Below, piece after piece: positions 9,607-19,890 of a stretch of DNA of 64,000 nt. The stretch covers positions 734,501 through 798,500 of the forward strand of contig JARFJB010002472.1 of the NCBI GenBank assembly GCA_036346205.1, given 5' to 3'. The first letter of the stretch is position 1, and every line of letters begins with the position of its first letter. Origin of the DNA: Vesta saturnalis (taxonomy: Eukaryota; Arthropoda; Insecta; Coleoptera; Lampyridae). The notes beneath the pieces are model-generated. The model was not told the DNA's origin. It ran no database searches and saw only the letters and a list, made by a program, of their open reading frames with translations. The translations under genes were made by a program, and so were the position numbers.

Positions 9607-10217
9607 ACGAAAATCGACAAATTCAGTAAAAAAGCTGGATTATCAAAAAACGACAAAAAATAAATACCAACAATGTTATATCAAAAAAAATGTAATTAAA
9701 TTTCCTATCTAACAATGTAAAACAATGTATACCTTTCAATTAAAAAAAATCAAGTTATCTATGATTGAAAATCTTAAACTTTGCATTACGATATCTCGAA
9801 AATTAAAAAAGATAATATTACTATTTTTACGATTTTATGTAGCGCAGTCTATGACTAATCAACCATTAAAATTTTAGTGTTACACATTTCTCAATACGGT
9901 TGTTACAATTTTTCTTTTCAACCTCTAAATTTTCAAAAAATTGAATGCAGCGCCTAAATTGCGCGTTTAAGATACCTCATATAGTGAATAAAGTGCCCTT
10001 AAAATTAACCAGGGAATCCAAATTTATAATAATATACGGTATGTTCCATTAAAAAAAATATAACTTTGTGTTGTAATACCGTGTATACGAATAGTAATTT
10101 TTGCGAAAATATTTTCTAATTGTAACCCGAAAGGTCCCACACCATCCTGCAATAAATAATTTTGAAAACGATATTGTATACACTCATAAAGCTTCGTCCA
10201 CGCACTATTGGCGGACC

Positions 10218-10220
<3 letters not shown>
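9607..10220. repeat. Right long inverted arm of the 7.7-10.2 kb transposon
   Basis: Inverted partner of 7665-8450, lacking the 167-bp duplication. Ends GGCGGACCCTG at 10220. Confidence 0.9.
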
Positions 10221-10282
<62 letters not shown>

Positions 10283-10376
10283 TAACATAAAATTGAAAAA
10301 TTTTGTACACATCAAAAGGTACCACCGAATGGGATTCGAACCTACGTCCTCTCGTTGATTAGACGAGTTGTATAAA
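10221..10376 (-). repeat. TA tract plus third tRNA-like unit (inverted)
   Basis: A TA microsatellite (to about 10274) is followed by the inverse of the tail and tRNA-like head seen at 7536-7664: CGAATGGGATTCGAACCTACG (21-nt window, B box inside) and TCTCGTTGATTAGACGAG. The D arm and acceptor 5' half are missing. Confidence 0.75.
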
Positions 10377-10412
10377 CTTATAAAGCTTCGTCCACGCACT
10401 ATTGACGGACCC
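10370..10412 (-). repeat. Orphan terminus of the CAGGGTCCGCC family
   Basis: AAGCTTCGTCCACGCACTAT then GACGGACCCTG reproduces the outer 45 bp of the long arm. This is a third, truncated copy of that end, immediately outside the main palindrome and followed by a short TA tract (10411-10432). Confidence 0.8.
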
Positions 10413-10432
10413 TGTATATATATATATATATA

Positions 10433-11416
10433 GGGACCGCCCTAAAGTTGGACACATATGGCAAAAATTTTTATTATTGAAATTTCTGAAAAACTCTATT
10501 GGCGGTTCGTTTCTGCATGTCTGACAACCAAAAAACCCATTCTGACATTTCTCACGTGACCATAGATCTGTCGGGAATTTAAAAAAAATGTTAACTGTGA
10601 TGCCGATAAATGGGTCAAATTGACATGATATCGAAAAATTGTAGTAAGAAAATGTATTTAGAATGCAACATAGACCACATGTACCAATTTTCAACCAAAT
10701 CAGAAAAAAAAATAAAAAATACTATTTATTCCCCTCTGCTTTTATTACGAAACATCATAAAATCTTGTTCTACCTGGAAATAGTTTAAATTACAGACTAT
10801 ACCCTATATTATTAGGTACGGCTAGTTTGGATTCACCTTAAAAAAACTGTTTTTTGGTTTAAGTTGATTCTGAACCCACGATTACTTTTAATAATAATAT
10901 TGTTCAAGTCAGAACCTATTTCTCCTGTATAAAGCAAAATAGATACAAATATATTATAATGCATTAAGTCAATTCATTTCAAAGCAGTATGTATTGCTCA
11001 CCTTATGGTTTTGATTTAAAAATAAACGTAGAAACTGTCCAGTCACATTCCCGTACTAAACATGTGTTGCATAAAGTGCCAACATATTCACCGATAAACC
11101 GGATGTAGATTTCATTCTAAAAATTACCCAAGATATTGCCGGTTCTTGTGTTTTTGAAATATGCCTGTCAATTTAGTTGAAAGTTCCTCAACCAATTGTA
11201 GGTCTTCTGCATGTCGTAAATTAGGACGCTGTTGCTTGACAAACGTTTGACTTGTATTTTGTTTTTTTCTACAACGCAAAAGAATGGTTCCATTAGAGTG
11301 ATAACGTGTGTCTTGTAGTAATGTAGGCTTTAAACATAGTGAACCGCGTATTTGAAATCTGAAGCTGTCCCGAGTGATAAAACAGCCTTAAGTTGGTACT
11401 ATAAGCGAATGAAAGG
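10433..11416. other. About 1 kb, possible degenerate element, no gene
   Basis: An AGGGACCGCCCTAAAGTTGG string at 10432 after a TA tract looks like the start of another TA-target element, but no matching right end was found. The rest is AT-rich non-coding sequence. Confidence 0.3.
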
Positions 11417-11418
11417 TA

Positions 11419-14340
11419 CTATCCTCGCCAGGAAAGTTTACCGCTACGTCATTAATTTATGAATTTATCCAATTTGCTTATACTATCTTCTCATATAAAA
11501 CAGTGAATTAAATAAGAACATTCGCGGTGCATTTGACGAAATCGACATACGGTATTGAATAAGCAAATGTAGAAGAAAGAGTAAACCTATAAACGCGAAT
11601 TCAATTTGTTTTGTATGCACATGAATTTAATTCTCATTTGGCTAATACTACATAACCTCCATTTGTTTGTTTATCCTTTAAGTGTTTCCTGATTTCCCAC
11701 ATTTACTTTTTTTAATCACCACTTATTACACACTTTAAAGAAAATGGGGGTCCCCTGATATCATTATCTTCTATCCAATAAGTAAGTATGGCATTAAGTG
11801 TTTCTATCCTAATTTATTACAGTCATGAAATTACAGAGTGTGACAAGCGCCTTGGGTATATCTGAGAAGACAAGGAGAAATAACAAGTCTCGAGCTGCAT
11901 CTAACCCTCCCTTACAAGTCCGGGTAAAAATCTACCACGCAAGAAAACAAAATTTAACGATCTACCTGAAACATCCAAAATGGGCGTAAGAAATACGTTG
12001 TACAAGTATGTATGAATAAAGTGAGTAATAGTACATCACAATGTTTTACACATGTTTGACATACTGATTTATTTACAGAAGAACATGTCACAGTTGCAAG
12101 TTTAAATGTAGAAATTCGTAACAGCCACATATTAGTAAGTGGCAGAAGTCTTCATCGAGCAATCGAGTCGGTAGGATTTAAATTCGAAAAAGACTCCAAC
12201 CGTTTATTGAAAAAAGTTACATCGTAGAAATGCAAATTAAATTTCTTAAACATTGCATTAAGGAGATCAATTCACCTAATCGTCGGCAAGTAAACTCTTT
12301 TAATTAAAATCGTTATGAGATAATTGTGAGCGAAATACTCAAGAAACAATAAAGCAATGGTATAAAACGGGAAGATGTAATAAAAAATTAATAATTGGGT
12401 GTAGCAGTTGTTATTAGTAATTTCCCCCCTAATATTACTTAAACTCCTAATAATAAATAGAAGACTTTATGTCTTCAGCTCAGTCAGTGATTAACGGGCC
12501 ATGTTTTTAAAATTTGATTTGCTTTAATTAGAAAATGTGTGTGTGGTTAGATATGTTCGCTTTACAAAAAAACTTCAACCTATAAATAAATGTTAAAATA
12601 CCTCGGACGCCAACTTATTTTATGGAAAACAAATAAACCGTAAATGTAATAAATGTAAAATTGAAAACAATAACAAGGTTTATTATAAAATCTTTAAGTC
12701 AAGTTATAAAGTAGAAAGTCTTAATACTAATGTTAGTAACTTAAAAATACCTTATACTAATGATTAGAAATGAAATACCTGTTGTACTTTAAAATTTTGG
12801 TTGTCACTGGTATACTATTAGTGTTAAATGTGCTGACGAAGCCACGCTTTCACATTTGGTTGCGCAATTAATCTTGAAATGGAAACATAACAGAGTTTTA
12901 ATATTTGTTGATCCCAAATGAATAAATTCTTTTACAAACAGCCAAACTTGGTTGATTTAAATGGGTTAATGTACCATTTATTTATAATTTTCTGCATAGC
13001 AACAAACTTCTATTGCGTTATCCTCGTTAAATTGAAATGTAATACACAATGAAATTACGTAAAAGGAAAATTTAACGTTATAAAAGTAAAACTAAAGTGA
13101 AACAAAAGTAAAACTAAAAGTGCCTAAGAAGGATAAATATAGTAGACAAGGAAAAATAGGTTTAGTTAGCTCTTACCGTAAAATTTACGACACTTTTGAA
13201 TAAAAATATTGAAGAGAAAAAATGGAAGCTTTTTGCTTTTATTATCATAACAACAACGACTTCAAAACAGATGTCTGCGCAGGAACTCAATGTGCAAAAC
13301 GAAATGTGCGTACTATCCCACTTTAAAATATCTAAACGCATATTTTTCAGCCACTAAGGTATGTAATTCACAGGACACAAAAATGAACGAAATTGCTTAA
13401 ACTACTGCAAATTTCAATACAACTTAAAACGGTTTGTTACAATATGTTGAACATCACAGTTGACAAATTGATTATTAACATCGGAAACTATTACTATTAC
13501 TAAAGGCTCGGATGTAGATAGTGACTCCGATTCGAAGTTTGACAACCATATTTCTACAACCTACAATTAGTAATATAAGTGTGTTAGTTCATATTTAATA
13601 CAATAAATTTCTATTAGTAATGTATTTCAGTTATGTAAGTACAATACATTTGTGAAATGTTAATCACACATTTCCCATCGAATTTATGTTCCACATTAAA
13701 TGTCATTTTCACATAATAGTTCCATTTTATTTAGGCACGTAGCTTAGCATCCATTTTGTGTATTAATCTTACCACCTTATTGTGGGCTATCAGTATTACT
13801 GAATTGGTATCAACAATAACAAATTATGTATGAAACGCGGTAGCCTTGCAAGGTGTAAATAGTGCAGTTCGACAGTTGTTCCATGCAAATTGTTTAACCT
13901 ATAAATTGAATTCTCTAATCAATTGTATGATTGTTTATCAGCAACTTACAACACAACCATTCTCCTGTTTTTATAATTCCGCTGCAATTATTAAATGTTT
14001 AATTTTGTTGAAAATTGCATTGTTTGTAATAGAGCAGCAATGTGTTATAACCTACATAACCTGCAGGCTGCAAAAATAACGAACCAATCACCTGTTAGAT
14101 TTCAAGGATATTGTTTTTCAACTATTAACATTACGATAATCAACGTTCTCTAATTTTTACAAAATAAATCACAATAAATAAGTAATTATATTTTATAATT
14201 CTGCTTTAAATGCTACCATCTTAGGGTATATTTTCTAATCAGAATTTATTATATCGAAAATAATGTTGACTCATGTTTTTCATATTACACCATATGATTG
14301 TATATAATGACATAGCGGTAAAGTTTCCTGGCGAGGATAG
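11419..14340 (+). mobile_element. TA-flanked transposon with CTATCCTCGCCAGG terminal repeats
   Basis: The left end CTATCCTCGCCAGG (11419) and right end CCTGGCGAGGATAG (14340) continue as inverted repeats for about 35 bp (TTTACCGCTAcGTCATTA), and each is flanked by TA (11417-11418, 14341-14342). The length is 2922 bp. Internal blocks shared with the truncated copy at 3344-4390 are collinear. Inside are remnants of a plus-strand transposase split by a 1.2 kb region (12300-13490) with no homology in the other copy, either lost coding sequence that decayed or a later insertion. Family: Tc1/mariner superfamily by target site and by the transposase motif seen in the sister copy. Confidence 0.85.
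11824..12300 (+). pseudogene. Transposase N-terminal half (same family as 3730-4150)
   Basis: Readable blocks: SVTSALGISEKTRRNNKSRA (a helix-turn-helix of the type LGISexTvRRIK) near 11840-11900, KHPKWA near 11970, and SGRSLHRAIESVGFKFEKDS near 12130-12190 followed by a lysine-rich segment. Stops and frameshifts interrupt all of them. This is the DNA-binding half and linker. The catalytic half should follow but is not recognisable. A C-terminal acidic tail (DVDSDSDSKFDN) survives near 13510-13545. Confidence 0.6.
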
Positions 14341-14342
14341 TA

Positions 14343-14612
14343 TTTAAAGTCATTCGTTGTTTAACGTGGACGGCCGCCCGGCTCCCTTTTATTTTTTGAG
14401 TTTAGGTGACACATCTTCAGTTTAGTTAAACAAAAATTATAAGAACAATTAAAGTTTATTTATTTACATGCATTAAGCTTACTTCAAATAATTTAACTGA
14501 AGTATGTTATAACATTTTGTTATCTATAATTATAATTTCTTGCACGATTGAGCTTTTTCGTTTATTTACCATATCTGTTTCCAAGACATCCTACTGGTTG
14601 CGAGCCCCAACT
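14343..14612. other. Spacer without recognised feature
   Basis: Short AT-rich stretch beginning with a small GC-rich patch (GACGGCCGCCCGGCTCCC, about 14369-14386). No coding frame. Confidence 0.3.
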
Positions 14613-14639
14613 CGTCGGTAAGTAATTTACTTACCGACG
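14613..14639. repeat. Perfect 13-bp-arm palindrome
   Basis: CGTCGGTAAGTAA and its exact inverse are separated by one T. It may be the tip of a terminal repeat or a foldback end. It lies about 150 bp left of a larger hairpin repeat. Confidence 0.9.
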
Positions 14640-14789
14640 TCTTTTAGTTACCAACGTAAAATTATATATACCACCTGTTTTTCACAACAATGAGAACAAA
14701 AAATATTTAACATGCCACTTTTAACTTTTCGTTTATTTAGTAGAAATAAAATAATTTCAGTTGTGGTAAATTTAATACAATCGTGCAAA

Positions 14790-14927
14790 AAATAGTATGA
14801 GCATCACGAACATTAAGGGTTATACCGGTCGCCGACCAAATTGGAGGCTGAGCTATAGCGAAGCCTCCAATTTAGCCGTCCACCGGTAAACGTCCCTTAC
14901 TGTTCTTGATACTCAATATACTATTAT
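14790..14927. repeat. Multi-stem hairpin (foldback) repeat
   Basis: Nested inverted arms: outer AATAGTAT...ATACTATT, then GAACATTAAGGG against CCCTTACTGTTC, then ACCGGT against ACCGGT, and an inner perfect 12-bp stem AAATTGGAGGCT (14838-14849) with AGCCTCCAATTT (14862-14873) around a 12-nt loop. It can fold into a nearly continuous 138-nt hairpin. No coding content. It resembles a foldback MITE in form. Confidence 0.8.
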
Positions 14928-16125
14928 TCATGAAATAAGACAAACTTGCAGTCATTGAAGTTTAGTGGTAAAATTGAAGAAATTGTTCATTGTGCTCTAT
15001 ACTACTACCGCAACGTTATTGTTTAATACGCTCCATTTAATTATTTTTACATTTGCCAACTACCATTTTTCAGGTATTTTAGAGTACCCTTTCGGAGATT
15101 ATCAATTAGATTGCAGACTAATTAGGTATTTTGTGTAGAAATGCTTTGAATCGTTTTAATTACAAAGCTTTGAAATGCATTAATTCAACTAATTTGATTA
15201 TATTATTTTCATTGAAAATATTTTAATAACGACTTTTTGAATACTGTGAATACTTTAATTACAATATTTAGTTGAAACAAGTTAAAGGGTTTAATCGAAA
15301 GGTCTTGATCGAAATGTTTTTGTCGAAATACCTTTAGACACATCATAATGGATTATCATATTTGTGACTTTATACTGTATGTGCTTATCTATTTCGTGCT
15401 GAAATAACAAGACTAGGTTTTTGTAAGTGTTAATTTAACCCGGCCTTATTACGAGTGGGAACAAGCAATGTTAATTCATACTTGTACGTGACTTGCGTAA
15501 TTTACTACTGCATTTCCTTTTCTTCTTTTCACTTGGAACTATTGAAATTGAAGTTTGGTTATGATAAAATTTCTTTATCTACATTTTGGCTAACCTCGCA
15601 TTTCGACATTGGCCATTCCTTATAGTTAAACATATTTTTGTTCTCGAATAAATGTTTCGCTTGGAGTGTTTTTTTTTTGAACTGGATAACCGTGAAATTT
15701 ATTTGATGTGCATTCTTATGCGAAATATTTGTATAATTAATAACCTTGAATCTAATTTTGTTGCGATTCTTGCACAGGCATAACTATATATGTAAATACT
15801 TTATCAGTAATAGATTTGTATCAGTTTTAGGCACAATCGACATACCTGGTATTTTAAACAAGGTATTTAAATCATCCATGCGTTTTGGGTAAGTGATTAT
15901 TTTATGTATTTGGATTTTTATTCACTTACGGGGTCATTTTTAGAAGGGCCCACATACTTACACCCATCTCGTCCACCATAAGGAATGAAGTTATAAAACC
16001 GTGGCATATGTTAACTTTTATTTAAAACTCAAATTTACTGACAAACACTAAAAGATCAAGTTAAAAGTAAATACAGTAGGGCATTATCCATGATTAATAC
16101 ACCATGTTTAAAATAATAGTTATTT
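14928..16125. other. 1.2 kb with no recognised gene
   Basis: AT-rich sequence, no family signature on either strand and no clear repeat ends. Confidence 0.4.
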
Positions 16126-16256
16126 ATGTATTAAGGGCATTAAGTAAATGTTTATGCCCTCGAGGGCGACGAGTTAAAAGCACGAGGACCGATAGGCCAG
16201 AGTGCTTTTTAGTCGCCCGATGGCATAAACATCATTTAATGCCCGTGGTACATACA
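16126..16256. repeat. Second multi-stem hairpin repeat
   Basis: Successive inverted blocks: GGGCATTAA against TTAATGCCC, ATGTTTATGCC against GGCATAAACAT, GGGCGAC against GTCGCCC, and AAGCAC against GTGCTT, around a GC-rich loop AGGACCGATAGGCC. The order is preserved, so the whole 110-130 nt can fold as one long stem with small bulges. The architecture parallels the repeat at 14790-14927, although the sequences differ. A 61-aa frame through it is an artefact. Confidence 0.85.
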
Positions 16257-16574
16257 ACATTTTATGTCATACAAATTTTCTTTCCCTAAAGAATAATTTA
16301 AGTTTGTTATAAAATTATGTCATTTATATCAAGCAGTTTGTGAGTTGGGTATCTAAGGAATTTAATGACAACATTAACAATTGTTATGTGTCAATTTATT
16401 TTGTTCAAAATTTACGATTTGGAATACACCAAATTTATGAACTGGTTAAATACAAATGAAACAAGCATAATTAATGAAACGCTACTTTTGGACAAAGGCA
16501 TCGATATTGGGAAATATCCCAAACTAACAGAATTTCGGAAAATGTATTCAAAGGATATCAAGAACACTTAGGAA
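16257..16574. other. Spacer; small frame of unknown value
   Basis: A 68-codon frame at 16365-16571 (ending KMYSKDIKNT) has no recognised similarity. Nothing else is seen. Confidence 0.25.
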
Positions 16575-16589
16575 GATGGGTATAGGGCT

Positions 16590-17471
16590 ATTGTATTGTC
16601 AACAGATGCCTAAGAACTTTTGATATCATAAGTGAGAGAGGAAAACAGGAACTAAGAAGATCATTCCGTGTAGAAGACTGTGGATTTGGGCCTGTTTGGC
16701 ACGATAAGTTGAGATTTGTGCTGCATGTCAAATAGCAAAAGCCCGAGATAGTATCAAAGAACGTAATTAAGAGGAGCAATAATCATTGTCATACCAATAA
16801 TACAACGCAAGAACTGAAACGATTCTTCTATGCTCAAGTTATGTCAGAAGTTATGCCTGATCGCTCTTTTTTGAAGACGATCAACGATGTCGAGAGGGTA
16901 TTGGGGCGCATCAACCCAGAAGTGAGAATTGCACTGTAGATGAGGTCGAATTCTGCCCTTATACAACAGAAAGGGTTGTGAAGAGGCAAAGTACTGCTTA
17001 TCTCTGTACAAAAAGCCTATTCTACGACCAGCTGTTTTAGCATCTGGTAGAAGATTCAAAATATACTTGAAGAAGCATTCATTCCCAACATAGTAATAGA
17101 ACCCGAAAATGTAAAATCTGAGCCATTCATGCTTACAATAGGAAATGATCGATCTTTTTTGGTGGATACAAGACAATACTGAGTTTTTTTAGCATTAAAT
17201 TTAACTAGACTATTACTTCCCCATTCAAGAATACGTTCAATGCTTTTGTTCATTGAAATTGACAATTCAGCTTTACGGTCTTGACTTGAGACAGAGGGTG
17301 GATTGCTATTATGAGTACACTCTGATGAACTGCAAAACAATGGACCGGGTTATACGTTGAAGAAATAAAGTCACTTATGTACAGAAGAAAAAGTGTAGGC
17401 GCTAGAGCTGATCTCCCTGGAATGAATGCGTTAATGCCAACTATTGAAAAAAAAAACATTAATAACGACAC
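16590..17471 (-). pseudogene. Jockey LINE reverse transcriptase palm to C-terminus
   Basis: Read leftward from 17471: FIPGRSALAPTLFLLYISDF matches the GVPQGSVLSPTLFLLYINDL RT motif. This is followed by PVHCFAVH, where the catalytic FADD/YADD box is mutated (the two Asp positions are Val-His). Then SIERILEWGSNSLVKFNAKK and TQYCLVSTKKDRSFPIV (the thumb), LLPDAKTAGRRIGFLYRDKQ, and YNSHFWVDAPQYPLDIVDRL with QKRAIR. The tail ends SSCFPLSLMISKV near 16640. Several frame changes. The loss of the catalytic aspartates makes it certainly dead. Confidence 0.8.
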
Positions 17472-18279
17472 GTATTTGGTTATTGTTAAGGAAACTAGAA
17501 ACCCAATTTATGAACCTACCATTTAACCTAAAACGAGGTGAGTTGCCAATTTTGACAAGTAAACACAATGTTTTTGAGATAGCTAATGTGACTACAACTT
17601 TTTCACCGGATTATTCTAACGTATTATTCCAAACATGGGTCACATGTGAAAGACGGGCCTGTTGAATTATTCTGCCTAAAACTGTATTGTTGGTCACTGA
17701 GGAGTTTGTTTTCTATGATTTTAGTCAAAATGGAAGTAATAGCAATTGTTCAGTAGTTGTAGCGATCAGTCTTATCGCCTTTCCTAAGAATAAGTTGAAC
17801 ATTTGTTAACTTCCATGATGAGGGAAATTACCCAGAAGACATAAAGATCAAGTAGAGCTTAGACATGACTGTTACTTATTCGGGGAGCATTCCTTTAAGA
17901 GAATAGCTTGGATACCATCTGGACCAGTCGTCTTATTGAGATCAACCCTACTGATGTTCGATTGCTTGGATCTTGTACCGAAAATGAATTGGTTTCATAA
18001 TATATGAGGAAGAGGTATCTAGGGGCACATCTTTTCCGGAATCATTAAGGCACGAGTTTAATGTAAATACATCTACAAAAAGATTGGCTGTTTACAAAAT
18101 AAGCAACTACAGATCCATCAAAGGATGCCATGGGATCGAGATTGACCTATACAATTTTGTTTGTTTCGGAATGTATAACTCCATGCTCATGAGGATGATT
18201 TCAGATACTGAAAAAGCAATGTACCAACATTAGGACGACTTAAAACAATGGTTTGGCCATGGAAGTGTAGCTTAAAACA

Positions 18280-18768
18280 CTACAAAGTTCGATCAGAGGA
18301 ATTACGGACAGTAGAAGTTCTATTTATTAGACAATGGTCAAATAGAGCTAGTGGTGAAAGAACATAGGTTTTATGAATAAGTGGGTTTGATGTAAGAAAG
18401 AGATCTAGAAGATGTGAAATATTGTTGGGTTCAGGAACCATTTGCGTGAGATCACGTGAAATGGCAAATTTTTTCTGCACTATGACCGGAAAAATTAGTA
18501 ATAGATGAATATTGGAGCCAATTAGAGTTACCAATATTGAAATTTCCCAAAAATCAGATATCGCAAGATGGAAACTGAGACAGAATGTAATCGCAGTTGC
18601 TATCGAATTTTTTATTCTCCAAAGAAGAAGTCCTCTTGCAAGCGATGTCGTCCTTGAGATAGGTACACACTCCCCCTTTGCATCGAAAGTTAGAGTAAGG
18701 ATTGTATTGCGGAAATTGCAAGACGGGTGAATCGAAGCTTTCAGAGAATATTTGTCATTCAGATACAA
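18280..18768 (-). pseudogene. Jockey LINE endonuclease C-terminus
   Basis: The frame contains DLTQMVPEPNNISHLLDLFL, then TSNPLIHKTYVLSPLALFDH and CLI. In Jockey-clade endonucleases the motif is DLTQLV..PTRI...LDLFLTSNP...V..PLGSSDHCLI, whose terminal SDH carries catalytic Asp and His. Here it is FDH. After it the frame runs into the linker before RT. Inactive copy. Confidence 0.8.
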
Positions 18769-18780
18769 AGTGCCAGGTTG

Positions 18781-19392
18781 TGATTATTCAAGATATTGGT
18801 AAACAGCATTAAGGTTAGAAGTTGCGGAAGTTGCAGTAATGGATCAGAAAGTGAGTACTTTCTTGGTCATCAAAATTTAATTGTAAAAATTCATAAATAT
18901 ATAGTGCATGTACCTTTATAAACGAATGAATATGCGTTATTACTTTATTTTGAATTCTTTTGAATTTTCCTTTGCAAATACAATTAATTTTGGGAGTTTT
19001 AACATAACCACAGTACTGTTAACGTTTAATAAAGAATAGAATATTTATTTATTTTTTTTTATATAGTTTTAGATATTCCTAACAAAATATACCAATGGGA
19101 CCCTTTACGAGAAAGAATAAATGTTTTCATACAATGTTTTGAATTTGGCCGCAAGGAAGTAAAAGTAAAGTTGCGTGATTGTTAATTATTGTTTTATTGG
19201 CCGTTTTTCCAAGAGAAAGGAAATTATGTTGCCATCCCTGTAGGTAAACATACTTTTCATATTGACGATTACGGTTAGACCAAATTTGGTTTCTCATTTC
19301 ATCTCCATATTTGGTTTGGTCTAAACAGAAGTTATTTTTGTTTCTACACGCACTGTGTGCTCATACACAGTATCGCGGTTTCCATTTTAACT
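18781..19392. other. Non-coding spacer
   Basis: AT-rich, including a T-rich run near 19050. No gene or repeat end identified. Confidence 0.35.
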
Positions 19393-19637
19393 TACATTTT
19401 ATATAGTGCGTTTGTAAAGTATCGCATACATTCAATTAAAATTCGAAGAGAGTTTGGAAAGAAAACGCTTGGACCCGTCCGTTTTTATTTTCAATTTAGA
19501 ATTTTTTACGTAAAAATATACAGGGTGTGCCAGAAAAACATGTAACATCATCGACATTCAGTTTAAATGTCAACACCCATTTTTTATTTCAGAATTAGAA
19601 TTACGTACGACAAGGTAGATATGGATGATTCTAATAC

Positions 19638-19890
19638 AGTGTGTCCCAAACCTGCGTCCGCTGACGATACCTCCCTTATTTGATTGAATAGATGAAAAAA
19701 CTTTTGAAATGTAGTAAAAATAACTGTATGCGTACTTTATAACTATTTTAGGTTATACAGAGTGTTTCATTTATACAGGGTGAACCAAACATAATTTTTT
19801 TAAATGTAATATCTTGTATGTTATTTGAAATTTGTATTCAGCTCACTTCGGTCATTATTTCAATATTTAAGTTTGATTACGTTATACAGG
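19638..19890. repeat. Cluster of small-element termini
   Basis: Within 250 bp four terminus-like strings follow each other: CAGTGTGTCCCAAAC (19639), CAGAGTGTTTCATTT, CAGGGTGAACCAAACA and CAGGGTAGTTTAG, each preceded by TA. They look like nested or tandem solo ends of CAGGG-type MITEs. Element boundaries cannot be resolved by eye. Confidence 0.5.

Larger units (their letters stand above)
7665..10220 (-). mobile_element. DD41D mariner-like transposon with very long terminal inverted repeats
   Basis: The ends read CAGGGTCCGCCAATAGTGCG at 7665 and its inverse at 10220. The left arm (7665-8450) and right arm (9607-10220) are inverted copies of high similarity over their whole length. The left arm is longer because it carries a 167-bp tandem duplication. 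The single central gene, on the minus strand, encodes a DD41D transposase. Flanking TA tracts fit a TA target site. Ordinary mariners have TIRs of about 30 bp, so arms of 600-790 bp are exceptional. The inversion also continues beyond both ends through the TA tract and the tRNA-like unit (7536-7664 versus 10221-10368). Confidence 0.85.
16575..18780 (-). mobile_element. Jockey-type LINE relic, minus strand
   Basis: Read right to left the order is endonuclease C-terminal part, RT palm, post-RT region and C-terminal tail, collinear with the plus-strand LINE at 29.1-32.0 kb. The two share close wording (LDLFLTSNPLIHKTYVLSPL here, LDLLIPSNPLVYKTRVLSPL there), so they are old members of one family. 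Stops and frameshifts are frequent. The 5' part including ORF1 and most of the endonuclease is missing beyond 18780. Confidence 0.85.

Noticed and set aside
16104..16289. 61-codon frame with KCLCPRGRRVKSTRTDRPEC
   Set aside because: It is the translation of the hairpin repeat, and the inverted symmetry explains its composition.
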